DNA of 64,000 nucleotides from Mesotoga infera (GCF_900157305.1 NZ_LS974202.1:2232001-2296000), one strand, 5' to 3'. Shown: positions 8,493 to 17,906, counted from the first letter of the stretch. Translations and numbers: made by a program. The notes: generated by a model not told the origin, from the sequence alone.

Positions 8493-10070
8493 TCACTTTT
8501 CTGTGGAGAAGTTCTCGTTAATGAACGTTAAAGCATCTCTCCACTCTTTCGGATAGTTCGTTCCACCGAAATTCACTCTATCTGCCGCGTATTTACCCAT
8601 AAGCATATCTCCGAGTTTCAACCAGTCGGCCTGCCATGCAACTGCGGTGTTGTATGCGTAATCGCTTATTATTGCTATGGCGGCATCGCGGTCAGTTTCA
8701 TAGACTTTGGCGGCCAGTTCTTGAATCTTTGGTACAGTGTTATATATCGTTTCCATCTTGGGATCTCTGAAGTTCCTCAAATCTACGATGGCATCACTAA
8801 ATCTGCGTCTGGCCATTTCCTGCACGTAAGTGTTCGTCCACCAGCCGGAGTCCCTTCTGAATATCTCGTACCTGCTACCGGTTCTATAGAACTCGGGAAG
8901 TTCAGCCATGATTGGCCATAGCGGCGTTTGATACGATGTACCAACGGCGCCGTAACCGAACCATACTAGTGCACCTATTTCAGGCGGTAGCCAGCTCTTA
9001 ATCTGGCTAATTTGCAGGTAACATGTCAGAGGTATTCCGATCGGCCTTTGCCTTCCGCCGGTCGTATAACTAGCGAAAGGATCGCCGAACGGTCCCGCAC
9101 CAAATCCCTTGGTTAAATCGAACTGCGTACCTTCGTACCAGTCACCGGAAATAGTGAAGATGTCCCAAACTGTGAGTTTCTTGTCAGGCTTTATCCAGAG
9201 AGGATAATGGACTTCCAGATACTCGAATCCCATCGACGGTGCGAGAAGATCGAAGGCTCTCCATTCACGGATGTTACCTTTAGTTCTCGGTGCATAAACA
9301 TCCACCGGTCTGAAGGGTTCTCCCGAGTTAGGGTCATACCAGCCCTGCTCTACAGCGTAGGAAATCAGATTTGGTGAATGCATAACATTTTCGGTGTCTT
9401 CAAAATCTACGTCACGAATACGGAAAGTATTTGCACCAACATAAACACAGTCATCTGGCATCCTTAAAGCAATCCAGAGATCTCTGCCGTAAAATTCGCA
9501 GATCCAGACTTCATTTCCATCCGTCACATTGATGATTTCGCCAGAACCGTACCAGCCGTATTCTTCGACGAGATCGCCCATGATTCTAACAGCCTCTCTG
9601 GCGGTTTTAGCTCTCTCAAGAGCTATATCCTGAATTGTCCAGCAATCGATCATACCTCTGGCTTCTCTGAGCTCTCTTCTGGCGCTCGATGTTGATTCGC
9701 CCATCGCCACTCCCATTTCATTGATGAAAGAATACCTGGAGTGGAAATAACGATATGTGTGTGGAACCTGTGGGATCTGCCCTACAAGAATCCCCTTGTT
9801 ACCGATATCAACATTAGGGTAGTTACCGTAATCGATGTAGTTATGAGAATCGACAACGATATCTCTCATCGAGCCTTCGGGCCAGTCCATAGCTGGAATT
9901 ATCCATAGCCTAAAATCAGCGACACTCGAATCATCGTTGTGTGTAATTACAGTGGAACCGTCAGCCATAGCATCCTTACCAACTGCGATAATGGTGCAGG
10001 TAAGAGCTGTCCCTCCCAGAAGGAACAGAAAGACTGTCAATAACATGAGTACTTTAAACTTGATTTTCAT
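8493..10070 (-). CDS. exported C69-family dipeptidase (Ntn hydrolase), copy 2
   Basis: A 525-residue paralog of the peptidase at 6741. The signal peptide of about 24 residues (LLTVFLFLLGGTALT) is followed by Cys25 in CTIIAVGKDAMADGS, the predicted nucleophile, then ITHNDDSS. Both proteins share long identical blocks (VVDSHNYIDYGNYP, RIMGDLVE.YGW, EWRAFDL, LWPIM.ELP.FY.TGSRYE.FRRDSGWW) and differ mainly in a middle loop, as expected of an old tandem duplication. It is preceded at 60 bases by the aspartoacylase-type gene, so co-transcription is likely. The substrate cannot be read from the sequence. Confidence 0.85.
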   Translation of the reverse strand: MKIKFKVLMLLTVFLFLLGGTALTCTIIAVGKDAMADGSTVITHNDDSSVADFRLWIIPAMDWPEGSMRDIVVDSHNYIDYGNYPNVDIGNKGILVGQIPQVPHTYRYFHSRYSFINEMGVAMGESTSSARRELREARGMIDCWTIQDIALERAKTAREAVRIMGDLVEEYGWYGSGEIINVTDGNEVWICEFYGRDLWIALRMPDDCVYVGANTFRIRDVDFEDTENVMHSPNLISYAVEQGWYDPNSGEPFRPVDVYAPRTKGNIREWRAFDLLAPSMGFEYLEVHYPLWIKPDKKLTVWDIFTISGDWYEGTQFDLTKGFGAGPFGDPFASYTTGGRQRPIGIPLTCYLQISQIKSWLPPEIGALVWFGYGAVGTSYQTPLWPIMAELPEFYRTGSRYEIFRRDSGWWTNTYVQEMARRRFSDAIVDLRNFRDPKMETIYNTVPKIQELAAKVYETDRDAAIAIISDYAYNTAVAWQADWLKLGDMLMGKYAADRVNFGGTNYPKEWRDALTFINENFSTEK

Positions 10071-10130
10071 GCTTTACCCCCTTAAGTTATTTTTTGTACC
10101 GTATTTACCCAAATAGGGTCCCCAATTGAA

Positions 10131-11324
10131 TCAATTCTTAAAAACTCTCGATGGATCTGCTTTGCTCGGGTCGTGTAGGTAATAGCCCGTACCGTTTTTC
10201 ATTACTTCGGCATAGCCTGGGAAGGATATAATCAAGGCCTTTTCAGGGAAAAACATATTCATCCAGTTCACAGCTTCGAGAGTTCCCGAAAGATGTCTCC
10301 CAACCCTGTAATCGAGTGGAGCACCGATAATAACATTTCCGAGAGGATCGGTGAAACCCTCTTTGATATCGTAATCGCAGTAAACTAGTCCCTTCTCGGC
10401 GGCTGTTTGCACGAACTCGTCGATACCATCGACCATGAGTTCTTCTGTCATCCTTCCTGCGACCCTATCGATAAACGGTTCAGGTGTTTCCATAAGTAGC
10501 GCAAGGGCATCGCTGAAATCTCCGACTTCTCTGTGTGTCAGACCTTTGAGATTCTTCGGAGAGGCTTCGATTTTCATGGGGAACTGAGTTGCACTGAGCA
10601 TCATAGCAGCCATCATGCCTATATCCATGGCGTCGTCGTGTGCCACATATGTGCTTACAACCGGATACATTAGGGAGGCTTCATGATAATCGAAGAAGAT
10701 ATCGATATCTTCTTTCCTTATGAGCTCCATTATCGCGAAAGAGATCCGTTCGGTGAGTGTTCCATCCGCACGTCCGGGGAAAGTCCTGTTGAGATTACGA
10801 ATATCTTGATAGGCTAGGTTCTGACCGGATGGGTAATGAATGTACGTGTATGGATCGGGCCATTGGTCAAGGGGATTAGTTCCCCTATCACCTATTCTGT
10901 ATTTCTGACTTCCCCAAGGAGTCTCAACAGAAAAATACTTTGGATAAGCATTCCCCAGCATACCGAGTGTTGAAGCACTCAGGTTGGCGTGAGGTATTAT
11001 GTACACTTTACCACTTTCAACTTTGATGTTTTCCATCACAACATAAGCCGCCACGGTTGTAACGGGTTCATATGGATGGGTACCGCCGAGAATCAACATC
11101 GAGCCACCAGGAACTCCGGAGTCGTATATATATATAGGTGTATCTCCCCAGGTTCCCTTCAAGCTCGGTAGATATTCGCTGAGCATTATCATCTCGGTGA
11201 AATCCTCAGATACCACAACAGTCTCTTTATAGTTGCGTAGTTCAACGAATTCTATGCCTCCGAGAATGCCGAGAATGCCGGAAAGGACCAGAAAGAGTAT
11301 TTTCAAATACATTGAATTCTTCAT
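10131..11324 (-). CDS. membrane-anchored succinylglutamate desuccinylase/aspartoacylase-type hydrolase
   Basis: A 397-residue M14-like zinc hydrolase. The N-terminal hydrophobic stretch (residues about 5-25) should act as membrane anchor or signal. The zinc ligands are visible as GGTHPYE (His and Glu, about residues 78-84) and DYHEA (His, about 213-217), the pattern of the succinylglutamate desuccinylase/aspartoacylase family, which cleaves N-acyl amino acids or similar amides. Placed between a DctM-like carrier and two exported peptidases, it may process peptides or acylated amino acids outside the cytoplasm. The exact substrate is unknown. Confidence 0.75.
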   Translation of the reverse strand: MKNSMYLKILFLVLSGILGILGGIEFVELRNYKETVVVSEDFTEMIMLSEYLPSLKGTWGDTPIYIYDSGVPGGSMLILGGTHPYEPVTTVAAYVVMENIKVESGKVYIIPHANLSASTLGMLGNAYPKYFSVETPWGSQKYRIGDRGTNPLDQWPDPYTYIHYPSGQNLAYQDIRNLNRTFPGRADGTLTERISFAIMELIRKEDIDIFFDYHEASLMYPVVSTYVAHDDAMDIGMMAAMMLSATQFPMKIEASPKNLKGLTHREVGDFSDALALLMETPEPFIDRVAGRMTEELMVDGIDEFVQTAAEKGLVYCDYDIKEGFTDPLGNVIIGAPLDYRVGRHLSGTLEAVNWMNMFFPEKALIISFPGYAEVMKNGTGYYLHDPSKADPSRVFKN

Positions 11325-11337
11325 AGTTTTCCTCTCC

Positions 11338-11514
11338 TCACTTGATCCCGATTACTCTGAGGATGAATGTGATTATGACGTAAGAATAGACAATATCATA
11401 CACCAGGGCCTTTCTCTTCTCCCTCTTGAAGAGGTTCCTCAAGAGTAGAAATGCGAAGAACGCGGTCATTATAAAGTACAGATAATGAATTATTGTGTCA
11501 AAAAAGACCAGCAT
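11338..11514 (-). CDS. 58-residue membrane protein beside the DctM-like carrier
   Basis: A small ORF read directly from the sequence: ATG at 11514, stop at 11338, with GAGGTGAG just upstream. It encodes two hydrophobic segments (about residues 3-26, rich in Phe/Leu/Ile, and 40-56, VYDIVYSYVIITFILRV) joined by a basic loop (RNLFKREKRK). It lies 13 bases after the carrier gene and 13 bases before the hydrolase gene, so it belongs to the same operon. Its size and position recall the small membrane subunit of TRAP-type carriers, but no sequence similarity is claimed. Confidence 0.6.
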   Translation of the reverse strand: MLVFFDTIIHYLYFIMTAFFAFLLLRNLFKREKRKALVYDIVYSYVIITFILRVIGIK

Positions 11515-11527
11515 ATTCTCACCTCCA

Positions 11528-12829
11528 TCAATAAACCACCAGGAACCTGAGCTGGTTGGGGAACAATAACATCAACAGTCCAATAGCTCCCATAAATAAC
11601 CAGGGTATGGCTATGGCTTTTAGGAAGGACATGTAACTACCTTCGTAACCAACCGTTTCAACGGTCAACCGGCCAACGATTCTTGATGGGGGCAGGCAGT
11701 CTCCCAGCGGGAAGAGAAAACTGAGAGCCGCAGCCGTGACGGTAACATTTAGCCCCATGGAGTTGAAAAGGAAAATTATCGGGGTCCCGAGTATGATAGC
11801 ACTTCCATAGCTCAGAGAACCTTGTGCGAATGGAGCAAAAATCAGTGCGGTTATGTAGATGAATGCCATTGGGAGCGTTATAAAGGTGATCGCCAGCAAT
11901 CCTTTCACGCCGGTGGCCGTCATGATATTCACCAGCACTCCGACGCTGATAACGGTACCGAGAAGTGGAAAGACCTGATCGACGGTTTTCACCATAACGT
12001 TGTACCATTTCTTTACCTTCCAACGCTCCTTATCCATTCCTATAGAAATGAATGCACAGATCATGAATGTCAGAGGCAATCCAAGTACGGGGATATAGAA
12101 AGCCGCGTACTGCATGAGTAGAATAAGAACTAAAAGCACACCGAAAGGAACAAGGATCTTAAACCAATTCATACCGGCCGGTGGTTGTGGCAACTCTTCC
12201 AGAATCTCGGTCTTAGTCTTTCTTTCAGGTGTTTTGCTCAGTCCTGTATATAGTATGGTGAAAGAGGCAATTATGATTATCGGAACCATAAGAACGACAC
12301 CGAAACCAACATATGGCATATTGGCCTGCGCAGCCATCAACATGGCCCACAGATTTATTGGTGGTGCAACAGCCGCCAGCATGGCGAAGAGGTAAATAAA
12401 GGCTGCGATTCTCTTCTTCGAAAAGCCCATATAATTCATTACTGAACTGACAAGACCTCCTACCACGAAGATCGAAACGCTACCGGCTCCTGTAAGAGCT
12501 CCAGGGATTATCATCAGAATACCCAGAAGGATCAACATCAACCATTTTTTATCGTAGAATTGCTTGACGATCCATCTGACCAGAGCGTTCATCGCACCAG
12601 TCTCTGAATAGATGTTGATGAATATCGACGCGGTAAGAAATATCAAACCAACATCGAAGTATGTGAACATTCCTTCGACCAGCAGTCTCGAAGGGAATCC
12701 GAAACCCCCAACAAGAGCGCCCACGATGGCTGTTATCACCATTGAAATCTCTGGTGACTTTAGTTTCCAGCTGGCCAGTGCGAAAGTTGCTACCATGACA
12801 ATTGCTATAATCGTTGTTTGAAGATACAT
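11528..12829 (-). CDS. DctM-like ion-transporter-superfamily permease
   Basis: A 433-residue polytopic membrane protein with about 11-12 hydrophobic segments. Its arrangement resembles TRAP large permeases (DctM) and related ion-transporter families: two halves, each with a broken-helix motif (GALTGAGSVSIFVVGGL at about 107-123 and FPLGDCLPPSR near 380). Such carriers move organic acids with Na+ or H+. No DctP or ordinary DctQ gene is adjacent. Instead a DUF6305-like exported protein precedes it and a 58-residue membrane protein follows. These may replace the usual partners, but that is inference. The substrate may be the product of the hydrolases in this cluster. Confidence 0.7.
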   Translation of the reverse strand: MYLQTTIIAIVMVATFALASWKLKSPEISMVITAIVGALVGGFGFPSRLLVEGMFTYFDVGLIFLTASIFINIYSETGAMNALVRWIVKQFYDKKWLMLILLGILMIIPGALTGAGSVSIFVVGGLVSSVMNYMGFSKKRIAAFIYLFAMLAAVAPPINLWAMLMAAQANMPYVGFGVVLMVPIIIIASFTILYTGLSKTPERKTKTEILEELPQPPAGMNWFKILVPFGVLLVLILLMQYAAFYIPVLGLPLTFMICAFISIGMDKERWKVKKWYNVMVKTVDQVFPLLGTVISVGVLVNIMTATGVKGLLAITFITLPMAFIYITALIFAPFAQGSLSYGSAIILGTPIIFLFNSMGLNVTVTAAALSFLFPLGDCLPPSRIVGRLTVETVGYEGSYMSFLKAIAIPWLFMGAIGLLMLLFPNQLRFLVVY

Positions 12830-12865
12830 TTAAACTCCCCCCCGAAAACATTCGATGGTTTCTAA

Positions 12866-13468
12866 CTATTCGGTCGGGAACATCTGCTTGATAACCTGCA
12901 TGAAATCAATAGTGTTATCAATTATCGTAAGAGGAATATTTTTTTCCTGGGCTATTCTGGTGAATTTTCCATCCTGATTTCCATCTTTCATAACAATGAG
13001 GTAATCCGCAAAGGGAGCTATCGCATCTATCGACTGTTCATCTGCGCTGCCGGGATTTCCTCTCCTGTCCTTCCCTTCGATATGTGCCGCGATTATAAAA
13101 AGGTTCAGCCTCTTGGCTTCAGCGATCATTTTGTTCAACCTCGCAATTTCCTCTTCGATAGTTATACCGGATGCACCAAGACCCTTTGCAGATGAGCCGA
13201 TTATAACGAAAAGCATTTTATAATCACGTGCGGTGAGATCGTTGGGATTGTCTCTCAAAGGTTCGGCGTTGTAATCGAAATCCGTTTCTTGAATAGCCTT
13301 CGACTGCCAGATGAGAAGTCTTGCCATCTTTCCACCAGGCCCCTGTCCGGCGTTCGTGAGAAGGAACGGGAGCTGTCCCTTAACCACAGGATCACCACTG
13401 ATAAGTGCGAAAACCATTGTTGTTGAAAGAACAAAAATAGCAATCAAAACAACTAGGGTTTTTTTCAT
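12866..13468 (-). CDS. exported DUF6305-like protein
   Basis: A 200-residue protein with a clear signal peptide (MKKTLVVLIAIFVLSTTMVFA). The mature part reads like the DUF6305 family: KGQLPFLLTNAGQGPGGKMARLL near the start, an LFVIIGSSAKGLGASG block in the middle and YLIVMKDGNQDGKF near the end. No biochemical function is known to me for this family. It is the first gene of the cluster with the DctM-like carrier, so an extracytoplasmic binding or accessory role for that carrier is a reasonable guess. A strong AGGAGGT ribosome site precedes the ATG. Confidence 0.65.
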   Translation of the reverse strand: MKKTLVVLIAIFVLSTTMVFALISGDPVVKGQLPFLLTNAGQGPGGKMARLLIWQSKAIQETDFDYNAEPLRDNPNDLTARDYKMLFVIIGSSAKGLGASGITIEEEIARLNKMIAEAKRLNLFIIAAHIEGKDRRGNPGSADEQSIDAIAPFADYLIVMKDGNQDGKFTRIAQEKNIPLTIIDNTIDFMQVIKQMFPTE

Positions 13469-13557
13469 GCTTTACCTCCTGAAATAATATAGAAGATCGA
13501 TATCGTGTGTGATTGAAATAACAATACAAATATACTAAACTGAAGGACTTGAACCCT

Positions 13558-13755
13558 TCAACACGTGGACAAAACAACTCCACCTTCATTTATAGCATAA
13601 AACTCCGCCTTGTTTTCTTCTCTTATTTTGTCATGGGAAACGATGAGACATGATGAAACTCGATTATCATAGCTAGAGTCTGTATCTCTCGTTATACTAA
13701 ATACGTGATCCTTATCAAAACACGCGGAAAAGTTAAGCTGACTATTGTGTACCAT
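13558..13755 (-). pseudogene. possible remnant of an ABC-transporter ATPase C-terminus
   Basis: The 435-base gap between 13469 and 13904 has no convincing intact gene. One 65-codon minus-strand frame contains CLIVSHDKIREENKAEFYAINEGGVV, which has the layout of the H-loop and final strand of ABC ATPases (SH followed by a hydrophobic strand and a G-G/K-V turn). Walker motifs are absent and there is no good ribosome site. It may be the tail of a lost transporter gene. Confidence 0.25.
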
Positions 13756-13904
13756 TGATCGAGAAAGTGAAAATATCTACACGCGATAATTTTATACCTT
13801 TTGTGAGAATAAACAGCTTTGTTTTCTGTGAAATGTTTGTTTACATGCTTTCACAGCTGAAACATTGTAACCCATGATATACCAAGGAAAGGATTTGTCT
13901 CATT

Positions 13905-15341
13905 TCAGTTGGACACACTATCAATAAAGCTTTTTGAACGGGTTTGGATTGCGTCGGCGGTTTTCTCCCATTTGCCAGAAGAGAATCTTCTGAACTTCAG
14001 AAAAGTTCTGAATGCCATATCAGACATCATACCTATCCATGCACCTAGAAGGCCCATGTTGAAGTACTTCACCAGTAAGAATCCGACTGGAAGTCTTACG
14101 AACCACATGGCCGCAAGGGAGGATTTCATGGGAAAGGATGTATCTCCCATACCACGCAAAGCGCCGGTTACAGCGTAATCTGTTCCCATGACCACCTGAA
14201 ATAGGCCTATTATTCTCACGGGAAGACGACCGGCTTCTACGATTGAAGTTTCGTTCGTGAAAATTGATATGAAGAGATCTGGAAAAATAGTTATTGTAGT
14301 TCCTATTATGGAAGAGATCAGAAGAGCTATCAACCAACCCTGCTTAACCGATCCTATCGCTTTTCTCCGCTCATTGGCTCCGTTATAAATTCCTACCATC
14401 GCTGTTATAGCCACACCCATACCCCAGGCAGGCATAAAAGAAAGCGACTCGACCTGAATGCCTATTCTGTGAGCTGCGTAAGCCTGTGGGCCCGCTATGA
14501 AAAGAATGTTTGCAAAGACCAGCACACCTGTGGAGAAGCCTAAGTTTTCTATGGAAGTAGGCAGACCGATAGAAAAGATCTCTCCGGTCATCCATCTTGA
14601 GAAACCGGACGGTCTTCTACGCATTGAGATTTTCCTGTTTCTGAAGAGCAATAGAAGTATTATCGCCGATCCTATAATCCTTGATAAAACAGTTGCGAGT
14701 GCGGCCCCGAAAGCGCCCATTTCCGGAAAACCGAACTTACCGTATATCATGGCGTAGTCCAGAAAAACGTTCAACACATTCGAAACCGCCGCAACTATCA
14801 TAGGTGACCTAGTGTCACCCGCTCCCCTCAATGTAGCCCCGAGAACTATCATGATACTCATGGCAGGAAAACCAGCCATTATAGTTCCAAGATACTGGCT
14901 TCCGTTACTCTGCATGAAGGCATCGCTCGATGGAAAGAAAAGCCCTAGCAATTGTCCTGAGAAGAATGATCCCAACGAAAGTACGACACCTGCCACAACG
15001 CTTAGATAAACGGCATGCCAGGCTATTGAATTCACTCTCTCCTTGTTGCCTGCACCTATACTGTTGGATATTAGAACCATGGCCCCTGTAGAAAGGGCCA
15101 CGAGAACTGCCTGAAATATGAACACCACCTGATTGGCAGTTCCAACTGCCGTCATAATTCTCCAGTCGTAGTGACCTAGAAAGGCAGTGTCCGATATTCC
15201 AAGGAGCATCTGTAATACATTTTCTCCTATCGCTGGAAGAGCCATCGTAAAAAGGGTCTTTCGAATTTCTCTGGCTTCAGCCGGCTGCAGGTATGACTTG
15301 AAAAGACTGTAGTGCATTCTTTCCTCCACGGTAAGGATCAC
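13905..15341 (-). CDS. MATE-family multidrug efflux transporter
   Basis: A 478-residue membrane protein with 12 predicted helices in two homologous halves. Family signatures are visible: MALPAIGENVLQMLLGISDTAFLGH near residue 33, LRGAGDTRSPM near 167 and, in the second half, ALRGMGDTSFPMK. MATE proteins export cationic drugs and metabolites using Na+ or H+ gradients. An ATG at codon 10 (MHYSLF) is an alternative start. It stands alone: about 435 bases separate it from the DUF6305-like gene downstream and about 565 bases from the GNAT gene upstream. Confidence 0.88.
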   Translation of the reverse strand: MILTVEERMHYSLFKSYLQPAEAREIRKTLFTMALPAIGENVLQMLLGISDTAFLGHYDWRIMTAVGTANQVVFIFQAVLVALSTGAMVLISNSIGAGNKERVNSIAWHAVYLSVVAGVVLSLGSFFSGQLLGLFFPSSDAFMQSNGSQYLGTIMAGFPAMSIMIVLGATLRGAGDTRSPMIVAAVSNVLNVFLDYAMIYGKFGFPEMGAFGAALATVLSRIIGSAIILLLLFRNRKISMRRRPSGFSRWMTGEIFSIGLPTSIENLGFSTGVLVFANILFIAGPQAYAAHRIGIQVESLSFMPAWGMGVAITAMVGIYNGANERRKAIGSVKQGWLIALLISSIIGTTITIFPDLFISIFTNETSIVEAGRLPVRIIGLFQVVMGTDYAVTGALRGMGDTSFPMKSSLAAMWFVRLPVGFLLVKYFNMGLLGAWIGMMSDMAFRTFLKFRRFSSGKWEKTADAIQTRSKSFIDSVSN

Positions 15342-15650
15342 GTACTATATTTAGTTTACCACGTACTACTTGTCTTTGAAAGTACCATGTAGCCTTTGTT
15401 TTTTGACTTGAAAACTTCAATCTGAATTTTATAAATTAATCAACACTCCAATACTACCCACGTTGTTTATGTTGTGCAATCTCCATGGAAGTTAGCAAAT
15501 CATGTATAAACTTATTGAAAATCTGATCAAATTAAGTGAAATACTTTCAATCAATGCTTTTTAACAGTGAACTTATCCAGATAAAACATCTTTCTTGGTA
15601 ATTATTATTATGGATATCTAATAATTATTCAATCATTATGACTGTATTGG

Positions 15651-15679
15651 TTGACAATTATGATTTCATGTGTTATGTT
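15651..15679 (+). promoter_or_regulatory. promoter-like sequence in a gene-free AT-rich region
   Basis: TTGACA at 15651-15656, a 17-base spacer and TATGTT at 15674-15679 lie on the plus strand inside the 566-base gap 15342-15907, which holds no recognisable gene. A strong terminator follows about 105-130 bases downstream (15783-15808), so a short transcript of about 120 nucleotides may be made. The only frame in it is a 19-codon GTG frame beginning VKEIKIKLK. Confidence 0.35.
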
Positions 15680-15782
15680 ATTTATAGTGAAAGAGATAAA
15701 AATCAAACTGAAGTTGAAGAAATTCTGCACGATAAAAGCGAGTTGACATAAATGAACCCCTTGTTTAGAGATGTGGATTAAA

Positions 15783-15808
15783 GTGGTGCGAAAGCACCAC
15801 CCTTTTTT
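15783..15808 (+). terminator. terminator of a possible short RNA
   Basis: The stem GTGGTGC / GCACCAC with a GAAA tetraloop is followed by CCTTTTTT on the plus strand. No plus-strand gene lies upstream for more than 2 kb. On the minus strand the hairpin is about 100 bases after the GNAT stop but is followed only by TTTAAT, so it would be a weak terminator there. Confidence 0.65.
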
Positions 15809-15907
15809 GATTTCAGCCAGAAGCATGGAAACGATTCTATGGGAGGCATGGTAAGCGCAGGGAGAAACTCACGCAAACAATTAATCAGCGAAAATTATGG
15901 ATTTGTA

Positions 15908-16447
15908 TCAACTTTGTTCGAATTCCGATCTCAAAATGCCCATGATGACTTCGTCATGATATTTTCCATCTCGGTAAACTCTCTGCCTCAACCTTCCTTC
16001 AACTTTAAAACCACACTTGACATACGATGATATGGCACGTTCGTTGAAAGAGTAAACGTTGAGATTGACTTTGTTTATGTTCATCTGCTCAAAGATGAAC
16101 CTCAAAAGTATCCTCATGGCGTCGCTCCCAAATCCTTTGTTCCAGAAAGGTTTCCCCAGGAAGATGCCAACAACCGCGACACTGTTCTTCCAGTCGACTT
16201 CGTTGATTCCGCAGCCACCCAGATATTCGCCACTCTCCAGAGATTCTATCGCAAAATTGTAAGTATCTTTAAAAGCGCTCTGACTATCGTACCACTTTTC
16301 CTCTTCTTCCAGCCTCATGGGAAATGGAATGCCAGGAACAAGCAACCTTTTCACCTCGAAATCGTTTATATACTTGTGTGCAAGAACTACATCTTCCTTT
16401 CTGTATTCTCTTAGCCTGACCTGTTTACCTTCCAGCAAAGTTTTCAC
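15908..16447 (-). CDS. GNAT N-acetyltransferase (RimJ/RimL-like)
   Basis: A 179-residue acetyltransferase of the RimJ/RimL subgroup. It has the usual order: an N-terminal VRLREYRKEDV, the central strand VVGIFLGKPFWNKGFGSDAMRILL that includes the acetyl-CoA binding loop (about residues 92-115), and the end NERAISSYVKCGFKVEGRLRQ. Members acetylate ribosomal proteins, antibiotics or small molecules; the target cannot be told from sequence. It is a single gene between the MATE and uracil permease genes, with an AGGAGG ribosome site. Confidence 0.85.
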   Translation of the reverse strand: MKTLLEGKQVRLREYRKEDVVLAHKYINDFEVKRLLVPGIPFPMRLEEEEKWYDSQSAFKDTYNFAIESLESGEYLGGCGINEVDWKNSVAVVGIFLGKPFWNKGFGSDAMRILLRFIFEQMNINKVNLNVYSFNERAISSYVKCGFKVEGRLRQRVYRDGKYHDEVIMGILRSEFEQS

Positions 16448-16471
16448 CTCCTAATTTCCGAATAGTATATC

Positions 16472-16498
16472 AAAAAAGACGCCCTTTAGGGCGTCTTT
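16472..16498 (-). terminator. terminator of the uracil permease gene
   Basis: The stem AAGACGCCC / GGGCGTCTT with a four-base loop is followed by a run of T on the minus strand. It lies 20-50 bases after the permease stop. The other side has only TTTAT, so it works mainly for the minus strand. Confidence 0.8.
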
Positions 16499-16519
16499 AT
16501 AATAATTACGAAATTCACA

Positions 16520-17827
16520 TCATTCTTCTGGAGCTTTTGTAAGCATGAAAATAGCATTCAGAATCAGTCCAACCAGAGCTGCAAGTCCTATTCCCTGGAA
16601 TTTTACGTTTCCAATCCCGATCGATGCACCGCCTATACCGATCACGAGCATCACGGCAATTATTGTCAAATTCTTGCCATCGACTTTAACTCTGTTTTCT
16701 ATGAGAGTTCTCATTCCAACCGCTGATATCATACCGAACAGAAGTATTTCAATACCACCCATAACGGAAGTGGGTATCGACTGTATCAACACGCCGACTT
16801 TTGGAACAAATGAGAGAATTATCGCGAATACAGCCGCTATCCTCATTACCACTGGGTTGAAGACTTTCGTTATGGCAAGAACACCGGTGTTTTCGCTGTA
16901 GGTGGTGTTCGCTGGTCCTCCAAGCAGTCCCGCCACAGCTGTCGCTATACCATCACCGGCAAGAGTTCTGTGTACTCCGGGATCTTCGAAATATTTCTTA
17001 CCCGCTATGGCAGAAACGGCGAAGATATCTCCAAAATGCTCTATCGTCGGAGCAAGAGCTACCGGAACCAGAACCGAAAGAGCATAAAGGGAAAACTTCG
17101 GCAGAACGAATCCGGGAACACCTATCCACCCTGCTTCTGAAACCGCTGCGAAACTGACGTTCCCAGTAACCGCTGCAACAATGTACCCGACTATAATTCC
17201 ACACATAACCGGGATCAACCTCGTAAAACCTTTCATGTAGAGCCTGACAACAACGGCCGTTCCAAGAGCTACTAGCGCTATCCACCAGTTGGAGCTGGCC
17301 ATGTCTATAGCCACAGGAGCAAGGTTTAGACCTATGACTGCGATTATTGTGCCGGCAACCGTTGGCGGGAAGAGCTTTTCAAATTTCTCGACACCAATGA
17401 ATTTGATCAGTATCGCGATACCTACCTGGACCAAACCGGCGATCATGATCCCTCCTGTAGCATAAGCGATCATCTCCGGTGTTATCGAAACTCCTGCAGC
17501 CATCGCTTCCGGTACGGATTGGAATTTGTCCGAGACATTGGCGTGATAAAGTATGACTGCGTTTATCGGAGCTATATAGGCGAAGCTTGAGCCGAGGAAT
17601 ATCGGAACCTTCCATTTAGTGAGAAGGTGGAAAATCAGTGTTCCGATTCCTGCGGTGAAAAGAGCGACATTGACTGGAACACCGGTAAGGTACGGCACCA
17701 GTACAGTTGCGCCAAACATGGTGAAAGCGTGTTGAAGGCCAAGAACAAGCAACGCCCATTTGCTCAAACCTTTGCTTCTGTCTTCCTGATCTTGAATCTG
17801 TTGGTAAGATGAATTTTCTTTGCTCAC
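16520..17827 (-). CDS. uraA: uracil permease (NCS2 family)
   Basis: A 435-residue NCS2 nucleobase carrier with about 14 membrane segments. Typical features are [16 protein letters not shown] at the start of TM1, [11 protein letters not shown] in TM3 with the half-helix, and APTIEHFGD, which carries the binding Glu, followed later by [19 protein letters not shown] with the second binding Glu. This combination is characteristic of uracil:proton symporters, although other nucleobases are possible. The GTG start lies behind GGAGGAGGG. No PyrR-type leader is visible in the short upstream region. A separate small gene with its own terminator lies directly upstream. Confidence 0.88.
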   Translation of the reverse strand: MSKENSSYQQIQDQEDRSKGLSKWALLVLGLQHAFTMFGATVLVPYLTGVPVNVALFTAGIGTLIFHLLTKWKVPIFLGSSFAYIAPINAVILYHANVSDKFQSVPEAMAAGVSITPEMIAYATGGIMIAGLVQVGIAILIKFIGVEKFEKLFPPTVAGTIIAVIGLNLAPVAIDMASSNWWIALVALGTAVVVRLYMKGFTRLIPVMCGIIVGYIVAAVTGNVSFAAVSEAGWIGVPGFVLPKFSLYALSVLVPVALAPTIEHFGDIFAVSAIAGKKYFEDPGVHRTLAGDGIATAVAGLLGGPANTTYSENTGVLAITKVFNPVVMRIAAVFAIILSFVPKVGVLIQSIPTSVMGGIEILLFGMISAVGMRTLIENRVKVDGKNLTIIAVMLVIGIGGASIGIGNVKFQGIGLAALVGLILNAIFMLTKAPEE

Positions 17828-17877
17828 AAGATCCCTCCTCCTGGATGATGGGTTTATATTAAGAGTTGTTCCGGTGT

Positions 17878-17906
17878 AAAAAAAACCTCACGGGAAATCC
17901 GTGAGG
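17878..17906 (-). terminator. terminator of the 54-residue gene
   Basis: The stem CCTCACGG / CCGTGAGG with a five-base loop is followed on the minus strand by eight T. It begins directly after the stop codon of the small gene at 17907 and lies upstream of uraA. Confidence 0.85.

Noticed and set aside
17828-17880. PyrR-type attenuator before the uracil permease gene
   Set aside because: The hairpin upstream ends the 54-residue gene directly after its stop. The remaining leader is too short for an anti-terminator and lacks the PyrR binding loop.
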